This document shows, in pieces, positions 56,331 through 64,000 of a stretch of DNA of 64,000 nucleotides. The notes beneath the pieces are model-generated. The model was not told the DNA's origin and did not search any database. It was given only the letters and a program-made list of their open reading frames with translations. The stretch lies in the NCBI RefSeq assembly GCF_019929665.1, contig NZ_JAHZPZ010000001.1, forward strand, positions 248,001 through 312,000. Direction: 5' to 3'. The stretch is from Streptococcus infantis (GTDB lineage: Bacteria; Bacillota; Bacilli; Lactobacillales; Streptococcaceae). Made by a program: the position numbers and the translations under genes. Numbering within the stretch: the stretch's first letter is position 1; every line of letters starts with the position of its first letter.

Positions 56331-56564
56331 TTAACCAAGTTTAGCTGCAAGACGTGCTTTATCACGGTTAGCTTTATTCTTGTGGATCAAACCTTTAGTT
56401 TCTGCTTTATCGATGGCTGAGCTAGCAGCACGGTAAAGTTCTTCAGATGGGTTTGCTTCAAAAGCCTTGATAGCAGTACGCATAGCTGATTTTTGAGCTG
56501 AGTTCTTTTCGTTTTGTTTAACGTTCAATTCAGCGCGTTTGATAGCTGATTTAATGTTTGCCAA
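56331..56564 (-). CDS. rpsT: 30S ribosomal protein S20
   Basis: 77 residues, starting at TTG 56564 (reads [14 protein letters not shown]); GGAGG lies eight bases upstream, within an in-frame ATGGAGG that is not a real start. Lys/Ala-rich helical bundle with the [15 protein letters not shown] end. Uncommon start codons are typical for rpsT, which is translationally self-regulated in E. coli. Confidence 0.96.
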   Translation of the reverse strand: MANIKSAIKRAELNVKQNEKNSAQKSAMRTAIKAFEANPSEELYRAASSAIDKAETKGLIHKNKANRDKARLAAKLG

Positions 56565-56631
56565 TGTTCTTACCTCCATATTTACTAACTATACCATTAT
56601 ATCTGAAAACTATTATTTTGACAAGGGGAAA

Positions 56632-57552
56632 TCATTTTTTTAAATAAATTTCATCAATTTCATGATTTTTAGATTTATGAAGAATGACTTCTGCCCGATT
56701 TCTAGTCGGTTCAATATAGTTTTGTAGATTGGTTAAATTAATACTAGTCCAAACCTGATGAGCAAAATCTTTGACTTCACTGATCGGTTGTTGGGTGAAG
56801 CGATAGTAATAGTTGCTTGGATCATCTTGTGCAAAACTGAGAAGTTTTAAGAAACGGTCCAAATACCAATTCTCGATATCCTCAACTGCAGCATCTACGT
56901 AGATTGAAAAATCAAAGAAGTCTGTAATGTAAAGACGGCTGTTATGAGGGGTTTGAAAGACGTTGATACCCTCTACGATGACAAAATCCGCTGCTTGAAC
57001 TCTTTGTGTTTTATCAGGTACGATATCATAGATTTCGTGAGAATAAACAGGAATGTCAACATCTTGCCCGTTTTTAAGTTGGTCAAGAAAATTAAGTAGA
57101 GCTTCCATATCATAGCTCTCAGGGAAACCTTTTCTATTTAGAATGTTGCGCTCATTTAAGATGCTATTAGGATAGAGAAAACCATCAGTCGTAACTAATT
57201 CAACACTTGCTTCTGGAAAAATACGAGAAAGCAGAATTTGTAAGAGTCGACTAGTAGTTGACTTTCCGACTGCTACACTACCTGAAATCCCGATAATAAA
57301 AGGCTGATTTTTACTCTCTCTTTGGAGAAAAATTCCTTTTGAAAAGGCTAGATCTTCCTTGGAACGTTTGTAGATTTGAATAAGGTGAGCCAGCGGTAGA
57401 TAAATATCTGTTACATCTTGGAGACTGATCTGGTCATTGAAACTCTTAATCGAATCTAATTCCTCCTCGGTTAAAGGAGGTGTTGTCTTACGATGTAATG
57501 ATTGCCAAGTTCCTCGGCTGATTTTTTCATAATGTAAAAATTCGTTGGTCAT
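56632..57552 (-). CDS. coaA: Pantothenate kinase, type I
   Basis: 306 residues. P-loop [44 protein letters not shown] and the YYRFT segment. First step of CoA synthesis; type I is feedback-inhibited by CoA. GAGGAAATTTT ribosome site. Stops 52 bases short of the rpsT start, same strand. Confidence 0.96.
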   Translation of the reverse strand: MTNEFLHYEKISRGTWQSLHRKTTPPLTEEELDSIKSFNDQISLQDVTDIYLPLAHLIQIYKRSKEDLAFSKGIFLQRESKNQPFIIGISGSVAVGKSTTSRLLQILLSRIFPEASVELVTTDGFLYPNSILNERNILNRKGFPESYDMEALLNFLDQLKNGQDVDIPVYSHEIYDIVPDKTQRVQAADFVIVEGINVFQTPHNSRLYITDFFDFSIYVDAAVEDIENWYLDRFLKLLSFAQDDPSNYYYRFTQQPISEVKDFAHQVWTSINLTNLQNYIEPTRNRAEVILHKSKNHEIDEIYLKK

Positions 57553-57618
57553 AAAATTTCCTCGTTTGATATCTCAGTATACCATAATTTACAAAGAAAG
57601 ACATCTGAATCATTTGAG

Positions 57619-57632
57619 AAAAAGCGCTTTCT
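57619..57632 (+). promoter_or_regulatory. Candidate cre site upstream of the pdp cluster
   Basis: AAAAAGCGCTTTCT fits TGAAARCGYTTTCW at 12 of 14 positions and touches the likely -35 (TTTCTT) of the promoter with TATAAC at 57651-57656. Confidence 0.5.
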
Positions 57633-57675
57633 TTGTTAAAATATAAGTAGTATAACTATCAATAGAGGTTATGTT

Positions 57676-57954
57676 ATGAGACTAGTAGTGAGTGATAAAA
57701 TTCTAAAACTAAGTTGTTTACTTGTTGCTATTTTGTGGTTGTCTCCAACATTGATTGAGTTTACTGTGAGTTTAGGAAGTCAAACCTATAGCTGGTCTGC
57801 CTTTGTCTTGTTGTTCTTGCTACCAATTATTGGTTTTATTTACTTGATTCTCGCCATTTTAACAAGAAAATGGTGGCTGATATTGATTGGTCTAGCTTGT
57901 CTATTTTCATTTTTTATTAGTATGTTCCTAGGTTATCTCTTCTTAGGGCCTTAG
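57676..57954 (+). CDS. Small membrane protein, unknown
   Basis: 92 residues with three hydrophobic helices (LSCLLVAILWLSPTLIEF, FVLLFLLPIIGFIYLILAIL, LILIGLACLFSFFISMFLGYLF) and a short basic N-terminus. AGAGGT precedes the ATG. It lies between coaA and the methyltransferase gene; not recognised as a named family. Confidence 0.75.
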   Translation: MRLVVSDKILKLSCLLVAILWLSPTLIEFTVSLGSQTYSWSAFVLLFLLPIIGFIYLILAILTRKWWLILIGLACLFSFFISMFLGYLFLGP

Positions 57955-57967
57955 TTGGTATAGACCG

Positions 57968-58005
57968 TGTAAACGATTTAAAATATCTAAATTTTATGGT
58001 AAAAT
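57968..58005 (+). promoter_or_regulatory. Promoter of the methyltransferase-pdp operon with candidate cre
   Basis: TGTAAACGATTTAA (57968-57981) fits the cre consensus TGWAARCGYTWNCW at 12 of 14; extended -10 TGG-TAAAAT (58000-58005) lies six bases before the ATG at 58012, so the transcript may be leaderless. Confidence 0.5.
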
Positions 58006-58011
58006 AATCCT

Positions 58012-58602
58012 ATGAGTAAAATGTATTATGCAGAAAACCCAGATGCACCCCATGATGTTCATGAACTTAGAGTTGACCTACTTGGGCAAAAGATGACCTT
58101 TTTGACAGATGCTGGTGTCTTTAGTAAAAAAATGATTGATTTCGGAAGTCAGTTGTTGTTAAGATGTCTAGATGTCGAAAAAGATGAAAAAATCCTTGAT
58201 GTTGGTTGTGGCTATGGTCCCATCGGCTTGTCTTTGGTTAAAGCTTATGGTGCCCAAGCGACCATGGTGGATATCAATAATCGTGCCCTGGATTTAGCCC
58301 AGCAAAATGCAGTAAAAAACAATGTTCAAGCGACTATCTTCCAGTCCAATATTTATGAGCAGGTAGAAGGTCAATTCGATCATGTCATTTCGAATCCGCC
58401 CATTCGTGCAGGCAAGCAGGTCGTTCATGAAATCATCGAGAACAGTATTGATTATCTTAAGGATGGTGGAGATTTGACCATTGTCATCCAGAAAAAACAA
58501 GGAGCTCCAAGTGCCAAAAATAAGATGGAAGAAGTCTTTGGTAATTGTGAGGTCGTGAAGAAAGACAAGGGATATTATATCCTTAGAAGTGTGAAAGAAT
58601 GA
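58012..58602 (+). CDS. Class I SAM methyltransferase (RsmC-like)
   Basis: 196 residues. SAM motif LDVGCGYGPIGLSL and catalytic NPPIRAG, as in 16S rRNA guanine-N2 methyltransferases (RsmC/RlmG type). Its N-terminal half is short, so this is the single-domain Gram-positive form. Overlaps pdp by four bases and heads the nucleoside operon. No ribosome site before the ATG. Confidence 0.9.
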   Translation: MSKMYYAENPDAPHDVHELRVDLLGQKMTFLTDAGVFSKKMIDFGSQLLLRCLDVEKDEKILDVGCGYGPIGLSLVKAYGAQATMVDINNRALDLAQQNAVKNNVQATIFQSNIYEQVEGQFDHVISNPPIRAGKQVVHEIIENSIDYLKDGGDLTIVIQKKQGAPSAKNKMEEVFGNCEVVKKDKGYYILRSVKE

Positions 58603-59882
58603 GAGCAGTAGATCTAATCCAGAAAAAAAGAGATGGACAAGAACTCAGTTCCAATGAAATCAAATGGCTGGTAGAAGGCTATGTAGCTGGAACTGTTCCA
58701 GATTATCAAATGTCTGCTTTTGCTATGGCTGTTTATTTTAAAGGCATGACCACACGTGAGATTTCTGATTTGACTATGAACATGGTCAAGACAGGTCAGG
58801 AATTTGATTTATCTGCTATTGAAGGTATCAAGGTTGATAAACACTCTACGGGTGGTGTTGGTGACAAGGTAACTTTAATCCTAGCACCCTTGGTAGCTAG
58901 TTTTGACGTACCAGTTGCCAAGATGAGTGGTAGAGGTCTAGGACATACTGGTGGAACAATCGATAAATTAGAATCTATCAAAGGTTTTCAAGTCGAACGC
59001 AGTCAGGATGACTTTATCAAACAAGTCCAAGATATTGGTGTTTCAGTTATTGGTCAATCTGACCAATTAGTCAAAGCGGATAAGTTGCTCTATGCACTAC
59101 GTGATGTGACAGCAACAGTTGACACTATTCCACTGATTGCTAGTTCTGTCATGAGTAAAAAGATTGCAGCTGGAGCGGATGCTATTTTGCTGGATGTTAC
59201 TGTCGGTGAAGGTGCCTTTATGAAAACAGTCGACGAGGCACGCCAACTGGCTCAAACCATGGTGAATCTCGGGAAAGCTGTGGGGCGTAAGACAGTAGCA
59301 GTCATTACGGATATGAGTCAACCTTTGGGACGTGCCATTGGGAATCGCTTGGAAATTCTAGAAGCACTAGAAATTCTTCAGGGTAAAGGACGCGAGGATA
59401 TTAGTCACTTTATCTGTGAGTTAGCTCAGATTATGCTTTCTCTGGCAAATGTTGAAAAAACAGTCGAGGAAGTAAGGCAACATCTTGAAAATGGTCAGGC
59501 ACTCAAGAAATTTGAAGCGATGGTTCTAGCTCAGGGTGGAAACCTAGAAGACCTCTATCGTCCAGTAAAAGTTGACCATGTAATTGAGATTCCTGCTCAG
59601 GAAGATGGTGTTATTGAGGCACTTCCAGCCATGGAGTTCGGTCTTTTCGCTATGAGATTAGGTGCTGGTCGTGCAGTCAAAACAGATGCTCTTGATTATG
59701 AAACAGGAATTGTTTTTGAGAAGAAAGTTGGAGAATCAGTCAAAAAAGGTGAAATTGTTGCAAAAGTATATGCAAATGGCAAAATTTCTCCGGAACTAGT
59801 TACAGATTTCCAAAAATATGTTAAAATTAAAATGAGTGATGAAACGCTAAAAATGCGTGAAATCATCGAAATTATCTCCTAA
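58599..59882 (+). CDS. pdp: Pyrimidine-nucleoside phosphorylase
   Basis: 427 residues. Phosphate-binding signature KVDKHSTGGVGDKVTL, SGRGLGHTGGTIDKLE, and the C-terminal PYNP domain (ALDYETGIVFEKKVGE). Splits uridine and thymidine (and deoxyuridine) with phosphate. GAAAGAATGAGAG region gives a weak ribosome site; coupled to the methyltransferase. Confidence 0.95.
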   Translation: MRAVDLIQKKRDGQELSSNEIKWLVEGYVAGTVPDYQMSAFAMAVYFKGMTTREISDLTMNMVKTGQEFDLSAIEGIKVDKHSTGGVGDKVTLILAPLVASFDVPVAKMSGRGLGHTGGTIDKLESIKGFQVERSQDDFIKQVQDIGVSVIGQSDQLVKADKLLYALRDVTATVDTIPLIASSVMSKKIAAGADAILLDVTVGEGAFMKTVDEARQLAQTMVNLGKAVGRKTVAVITDMSQPLGRAIGNRLEILEALEILQGKGREDISHFICELAQIMLSLANVEKTVEEVRQHLENGQALKKFEAMVLAQGGNLEDLYRPVKVDHVIEIPAQEDGVIEALPAMEFGLFAMRLGAGRAVKTDALDYETGIVFEKKVGESVKKGEIVAKVYANGKISPELVTDFQKYVKIKMSDETLKMREIIEIIS

Positions 59883-59899
59883 TTTAAGGAAAATCCGAA

Positions 59900-60562
59900 A
59901 TGAAATTAAATAAATACATTGATCATACGCTTTTAAAGCAAGATGCAACCGAACAACAAATCGATCGTTTGCTATCTGAAGCAAGAGAGTACGATTTTGC
60001 CAGTGTTTGTGTGAATCCTTGCTGGGTTTCGCATGCAAAAGCAGGTCTAACAGATACTGATGTCAAGGTTTGTACAGTTGTAGGTTTTCCTCTTGGAGCT
60101 ACAACTTCAGCTGTCAAAGCCTATGAAACCAAAGAAGCCATCCAAAATGGTGCCGACGAAATTGATATGGTTATCAACGTTGGTGCACTAAAATCAGGAA
60201 ATGTTGCATTAGTTGAGACAGACATTCAAGCTGTTGTGGAAGCAAGTGGAGACAAACTTGTTAAGGTTATTATTGAAGCTTGTTTGTTAACGGATGAAGA
60301 AAAAGTTCTGGCTTGCCAACTTGCTCAAAAAGCTGGTGCAGACTTTGTCAAGACTTCTACAGGTTTCTCATCAGGTGGAGCAACTTTGCCAGATGTTCAA
60401 TTAATGCGTCAGACAGTTGGTCCTGATATGGGGGTCAAAGCAGCTGGTGGAGCTCGTTCTTATGCAGATGCAGTTGCCTTTGTTGAAGCAGGAGCTACTC
60501 GTATTGGAACATCTTCTGGTGTTGCAATCTTAAAAGGAGAATTAGCTGATGGCGACTACTGA
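59900..60562 (+). CDS. deoC: Deoxyribose-phosphate aldolase
   Basis: 220 residues, class I aldolase. Schiff-base Lys in [13 protein letters not shown], catalytic Lys in KAAGGARS, and [10 protein letters not shown] at the start. Cleaves deoxyribose-5-P into glyceraldehyde-3-P and acetaldehyde. Overlaps cdd by 14 bases. Confidence 0.97.
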   Translation: MKLNKYIDHTLLKQDATEQQIDRLLSEAREYDFASVCVNPCWVSHAKAGLTDTDVKVCTVVGFPLGATTSAVKAYETKEAIQNGADEIDMVINVGALKSGNVALVETDIQAVVEASGDKLVKVIIEACLLTDEEKVLACQLAQKAGADFVKTSTGFSSGGATLPDVQLMRQTVGPDMGVKAAGGARSYADAVAFVEAGATRIGTSSGVAILKGELADGDY

Positions 60563-60938
60563 GTTGATTGAATTAGCGATTGAAACTAGTAAAAAAGCTT
60601 ACGTTCCCTACTCACATTTTCCGATTGGCGCTGTTTTGGTAGCCAAGGACGGAAGTATCTATACAGGGGTTAACATTGAAAATGCTAGCTACCCCTTGAC
60701 CAACTGTGGCGAAAGAACAGCAATCTTTAAGGCGGTCTCTGAAGGACAACGAGACTTTTCAGAATTGATTGTCTATGGTCAAACTGAAAAACCAATTTCG
60801 CCTTGCGGTGCTTGTCGCCAAGTTATGGTCGAATTTTTTAAACCAGATCTAAAGGTGACTCTAGTCGCCAAAGATAAAACGACGGTCGAGATGACGGTCG
60901 GGGAATTACTTCCATATTCTTTTACAGACTTACAATAG
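60549..60938 (+). CDS. cdd: Cytidine deaminase
   Basis: 129 residues, tetrameric zinc class. Zinc ligands in [11 protein letters not shown] (Cys and catalytic Glu) and SPCGACRQ (two Cys). Converts (deoxy)cytidine to (deoxy)uridine for Pdp. AAAGGAG ribosome site inside deoC. Confidence 0.96.
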   Translation: MATTELIELAIETSKKAYVPYSHFPIGAVLVAKDGSIYTGVNIENASYPLTNCGERTAIFKAVSEGQRDFSELIVYGQTEKPISPCGACRQVMVEFFKPDLKVTLVAKDKTTVEMTVGELLPYSFTDLQ

Positions 60939-60945
60939 TCTGTGT

Positions 60946-61004
60946 CACTCTCTGAGTGGCAAGGGTCCTTGTGACCAATCAATCCATACTTGCAACTTAG
61001 TTGC
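60946..61004 (+). promoter_or_regulatory. Three small hairpins between cdd and the lipoprotein gene
   Basis: CACTC/GAGTG (60946-60958), CAAG/CTTG (60960-60971) and GCAAC/GTTGC (60992-61004) with short loops and no T-run. They may shape mRNA stability or read-through. Confidence 0.3.
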
Positions 61005-61028
61005 GCATCTTATTTAGGAGGTTCAGAA

Positions 61029-62084
61029 ATGAACAAGAAACAATGGCTAGGCCTTGGTCTAGTTGCAGTAGCAGCATTTGGACTTGCTGCATGTGGTAAT
61101 CGCTCTTCTCGTAACGCAGCTTCATCTTCTTCTGATGTGAAGACTAAAGCAGCTATCGTTACAGATACTGGTGGTGTTGATGATAAATCATTTAACCAAT
61201 CAGCTTGGGAAGGTCTTCAAGCTTGGGGTAAAGAACACAACCTTTCAAAAGACAATGGTTACACTTATTTCCAATCAACAAGTGAAGCTGACTACGCTAA
61301 CAACTTGAACCAAGCAGCTGGAAGCTACAACTTGATTTTCGGTGTTGGTTTTGCTCTTCACAACGCTGTTGAAGAAGCAGCAAAAGAACATTCAGATAAA
61401 AACTATGTTTTGATTGACGATGTGATTAAAGATCAAAAGAACGTTGCTAGCGTTACTTTCGCAGACAACGAAGCAGCTTACCTTGCAGGTGTTGCAGCTG
61501 CTAAAACTACAAAAACTAAACAAGTTGGTTTTGTAGGTGGTATGGAATCTGAAGTTATTTCTCGTTTCGCAGCTGGTTTTAAAGCTGGTGTTGAGTCAGT
61601 TGACCCATCTATCAAGGTTCAAGTAGACTATGCTGGATCATTTGGTGATGCGGCTAAAGGTAAAACAATCGCTGCAGCCCAATACGCTGCAGGTGCAGAC
61701 GTTATCTACCAAGCAGCTGGTGGTACTGGAGCTGGTGTCTTCTCTGAAGCTAAATCATTGAACGAAAGTAAAAATGAAGACGAAAAAGTTTGGGTTATCG
61801 GTGTAGACCGTGACCAAGTTGATGAAGGTAAATACACTTCTAAAGACGGTAAAGAAGCTAACTTCGTGCTTGCTTCTACATTGAAACAAGTTGGAACAAC
61901 AGTTCAAGATATCTCAAACAAGGCTGAAAAAGGTGAATTCCCTGGTGGTCAAGTTATCGTTTACTCATTGAAGGATAAAGGTGTTGACTTGGCAGTGACA
62001 AACCTTTCTGAAGAAGGTAAAAAAGCTGTTGAAGATGCAAAAGCTAAAATCCTTGATGGTAGCATCAAAGTTCCTGAAAAATAA
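61029..62084 (+). CDS. Nucleoside-binding BMP-family lipoprotein (PnrA/TmpC-like)
   Basis: 351 residues from ATG 61029 after AGGAGG. Lipoprotein signal NKKQWLGLGLVAVAAFGLAAC (Cys 20-21 region, lipobox LAAC). Solute-binding domain: AIVTDTGGVDDKSFNQSAWEG, YIYFGVGFALH-type and GGTGAGVF segments match Med/BMP purine-nucleoside binders; the pneumococcal homologue is PnrA, a surface antigen. Delivers nucleosides to the ABC complex coded downstream. Confidence 0.93.
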   Translation: MNKKQWLGLGLVAVAAFGLAACGNRSSRNAASSSSDVKTKAAIVTDTGGVDDKSFNQSAWEGLQAWGKEHNLSKDNGYTYFQSTSEADYANNLNQAAGSYNLIFGVGFALHNAVEEAAKEHSDKNYVLIDDVIKDQKNVASVTFADNEAAYLAGVAAAKTTKTKQVGFVGGMESEVISRFAAGFKAGVESVDPSIKVQVDYAGSFGDAAKGKTIAAAQYAAGADVIYQAAGGTGAGVFSEAKSLNESKNEDEKVWVIGVDRDQVDEGKYTSKDGKEANFVLASTLKQVGTTVQDISNKAEKGEFPGGQVIVYSLKDKGVDLAVTNLSEEGKKAVEDAKAKILDGSIKVPEK

Positions 62085-62105
62085 TTGAAGGAAGTCATTT
62101 CTTAG

Positions 62106-62190
62106 GAAGCGGCCAGTGGCCGCTTCTTTAAGAATTGAGACAAATGGTTTTGTCTCAATAGAGCTTGCTAAGTTTCTTTAGCAGGTTTTA
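62106..62190 (+). terminator. Three consecutive hairpins after the lipoprotein gene
   Basis: GAAGCGGCC/GGCCGCTTC (62106-62126) with a short T-run, ATTGAGACAAA/TTTGTCTCAAT (62134-62159) without one, and CTTGCTAA/TTAGCAGG (62164-62185) before TTTTATT. They can lower transcription into the ABC genes and protect the lipoprotein mRNA. Confidence 0.7.
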
Positions 62191-62224
62191 TTGAAATAAA
62201 ATATAATTCTGAAAGGAAGAGCAC

Positions 62225-63754
62225 ATGGCACACGAAAATGTCATTGAGATGCGTGAAATTACCAAAGTTTTTGGTGAATTTGTCGCTAACGACAAGATTA
62301 ACCTTGAACTTCGTAAAGGTGAAATTCATGCACTTTTAGGAGAAAATGGAGCTGGTAAGTCCACTCTTATGAACATGCTAGCGGGGCTTCTAGAACCAAC
62401 TAGTGGTGAAATTGTGGTCAACGGTCAAGTTGTAAAGCTAGATTCGCCATCAAAAGCGGCTAGCTTAGGAATTGGGATGGTCCACCAACACTTTATGTTG
62501 GTAGAAGCTTTCACTGTTGCTGAAAATATCATTTTGGGGAGTGAATTGACCAAAAATGGTGTGCTAGATATTGCTCGTGCAACTCGAGAAATCAATGAGT
62601 TGTCTGAACGTTATGGTCTTGCTGTGGATCCTTCTGCCAAAGTTGCAGACATCTCTGTCGGCGCTCAACAACGTGTTGAAATCCTAAAGACACTTTATCG
62701 TGGAGCTGATATTCTTATCTTTGACGAACCTACTGCTGTTTTGACGCCATCAGAAATTGATGAGTTGATGGCTATCATGAAGAACTTGGTTAAAGAAGGT
62801 AAATCAATTATCTTGATTACCCATAAGTTGGATGAGATTCGTGCTGTATCAGATCGTGTTACAGTTATCCGTCGTGGTAAATCTATTGAAACAGTTGAGA
62901 TTGCTGGTGCGACTAATGCTGACTTAGCTGAGATGATGGTAGGACGTTCTGTTTCCTTTAAAACTGAGAAACAGGAAGCTCAACCTAAAGAAGTTATTCT
63001 GTCTATTAAAGACCTAGTAGTAAACGAAAACCGTGGTGTTCCTGCTGTTAAAAATCTCTCACTCGATGTTCGAGCTGGTGAGATTGTCGGAATTGCCGGT
63101 ATTGATGGAAATGGTCAATCTGAATTAATCCAAGCTATCACTGGTCTTCGTAAGATTGAGTCTGGTAGCGTGGAGTTGAAAGGCCAGTCTATCGTAGGTT
63201 TACACCCTCGTCAAATTACAGAAATGAGTGTAGGCCACGTTCCAGAAGATCGCCACCGTGATGGTTTAGTTTTAGAAATGATGATTTCTGAAAATATCGC
63301 TCTTCAAACCTACTATAAGGAACCTCTTAGCAAGAAGGGAATCTTAAACTACACCAATATCATCGGGTACGCTAAACAGTTAATGCAAGAATTCGATGTG
63401 CGTGCTGCTAGTGAGATTGTTCCAGCATCAGCTCTTTCTGGAGGAAATCAACAAAAAGCAATTATCGCTCGAGAAGTCGATCGAAATCCTGATCTCCTAA
63501 TCGTCAGTCAACCTACTCGTGGTTTGGACGTCGGTGCTATTGAGTACATTCACAAACGCTTGATTCAAGAACGTGATAATGGGAAAGCTGTCCTTGTAGT
63601 CAGCTTTGAACTAGATGAGATTCTAAATGTCTCTGATAGAATTGCTGTTATCCATGATGGTAAGATTCAAGGGATTGTAACGCCAGAAACAACCAACAAA
63701 CAAGAGCTTGGTGTCTTGATGGCTGGTGGTGAATTGGAAAAAGGAGAAGAGTGA
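62225..63754 (+). CDS. Nucleoside ABC transporter, double ATPase subunit (NupO-like)
   Basis: 509 residues with two ABC domains in one chain, as in RbsA/NupO. N-domain: GENGAGKST, signature ISVGAQQR, FDEPTAVLTPSE. C-domain: GIDGNGQSEL (degenerate Walker A), LSGGNQQK and VSQPTRGLDVGA, with Ser-Gln in place of the usual Asp-Glu ahead of Pro: likely non-catalytic. Drives uptake together with the lipoprotein and permeases. GAAAGGAAG ribosome site. Confidence 0.93.
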   Translation: MAHENVIEMREITKVFGEFVANDKINLELRKGEIHALLGENGAGKSTLMNMLAGLLEPTSGEIVVNGQVVKLDSPSKAASLGIGMVHQHFMLVEAFTVAENIILGSELTKNGVLDIARATREINELSERYGLAVDPSAKVADISVGAQQRVEILKTLYRGADILIFDEPTAVLTPSEIDELMAIMKNLVKEGKSIILITHKLDEIRAVSDRVTVIRRGKSIETVEIAGATNADLAEMMVGRSVSFKTEKQEAQPKEVILSIKDLVVNENRGVPAVKNLSLDVRAGEIVGIAGIDGNGQSELIQAITGLRKIESGSVELKGQSIVGLHPRQITEMSVGHVPEDRHRDGLVLEMMISENIALQTYYKEPLSKKGILNYTNIIGYAKQLMQEFDVRAASEIVPASALSGGNQQKAIIAREVDRNPDLLIVSQPTRGLDVGAIEYIHKRLIQERDNGKAVLVVSFELDEILNVSDRIAVIHDGKIQGIVTPETTNKQELGVLMAGGELEKGEE

Positions 63755-64000
63755 TGTCTAAAAAATTACAACAAATTTCGGTTCCTTTGATTTCTGTTAT
63801 TTTAGGAATTCTACTCGGAGCCATCGTCATGTGGATTTTCGGCTACGATGCTATCTGGGGCTATGAAGAACTATTCTACACAGCATTTGGTAGTGTTCGT
63901 GGAATCGGTGAAATCTTCCGTGCTATGGGACCTTTAATTCTGATTGCCCTTGGATTTGCAGTTGCAAGTCGTGCTGGTTTCTTTAACGTTGGTCTTCCAG
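63754..64000 (+). CDS. Nucleoside ABC transporter permease (partial)
   Basis: Starts on the last base of the ATPase stop codon (TGATG overlap) with AAAAGGAGAAG upstream; runs off the window after 82 residues. SKKLQQISVPLISVILG, then hydrophobic segments and ALGFAVASRAGFFNVG, the NupP/BPD_transp_2 signature. A second permease is expected downstream. Confidence 0.88.
   Translation, partial: MSKKLQQISVPLISVILGILLGAIVMWIFGYDAIWGYEELFYTAFGSVRGIGEIFRAMGPLILIALGFAVASRAGFFNVGLP

Overview
The window is a stretch of a low-GC Firmicute chromosome, almost certainly a Streptococcus of the mitis group (S. mitis, S. oralis or S. infantis type, close to S. pneumoniae). This rests on the YSIRK and LPXTG surface proteins, on typical streptococcal genes (slrA, rpsP-khpA, a MacAB-like efflux set, pepN-ciaR-ciaH, the deo genes), and on gene order that, from memory, follows the pneumococcal chromosome. 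No rRNA, tRNA, insertion sequence, prophage or CRISPR array was seen.

Layout. (1) 1-9909: two neighbouring sortase-anchored surface proteins, the first cut by the window edge. The second is a 2829-residue fusion of a GH20 and a GH84 glycosidase with several carbohydrate-binding domains; both end in the same Pro/Asp repeat stalk. (2) 10050-15854: a small membrane protein, cysteine desulfurase plus ThiI (tRNA thiolation), then two esterase-like hydrolases and an ATP-grasp ligase. (3) 16013-22900: aquaglyceroporin, YutD-like protein, rlmN, VanZ-like protein, ABC-F, zinc ribbon, SlrA, and an XRE regulator with a membrane partner behind a duplicated operator-like repeat. (4) 23389-28378: rpsP-khpA, rimM-trmD-ATP cone, small proteins, bioY with a BirA-like operator, and gor. 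(5) 28619-38987: MacAB-like efflux set, metG, an AT-rich lipid-tethered or membrane-anchored orphan, an aldo/keto reductase, and a tight five-gene operon (Tad2-like/DUF2829, SDR, Nudix, PEP-synthase-like domain, ASCH). (6) 39177-48961: a Cna-B adhesin with a long TTTEAP stalk, pepN, ciaRH, a DUF3270-like protein and an FtsX/ATPase exporter preceded by a mini-ORF. (7) 49075-64000: a U32 protein, then two nucleoside catabolism clusters (rpiA-deoB-DUF1697-punA-clc-deoD and methyltransferase-pdp-deoC-cdd-nucleoside lipoprotein-ABC), separated by rpsT, coaA and small genes.

Functional logic. Region 7 is a complete nucleoside scavenging route: import by the lipoprotein/ABC system, deamination by Cdd, phosphorolysis by Pdp, PunA and DeoD, mutase DeoB, aldolase DeoC and entry to the pentose phosphate pathway through RpiA. 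Candidate CcpA (cre) sites lie in front of the GH20/GH84 gene, the aquaglyceroporin, rpiA and the pdp cluster, which suggests one carbon-repression theme. The most interesting non-coding signal is a tandem pair of look-alike structured RNA motifs in the deoD leader (54742-54864), followed by a start codon with no Shine-Dalgarno sequence. Other unexplained signals are a 28-bp tandem operator-like repeat, a 16-bp perfect palindrome near bioY, two likely leaderless mRNAs, and three stacked hairpins inside the nucleoside transporter operon.
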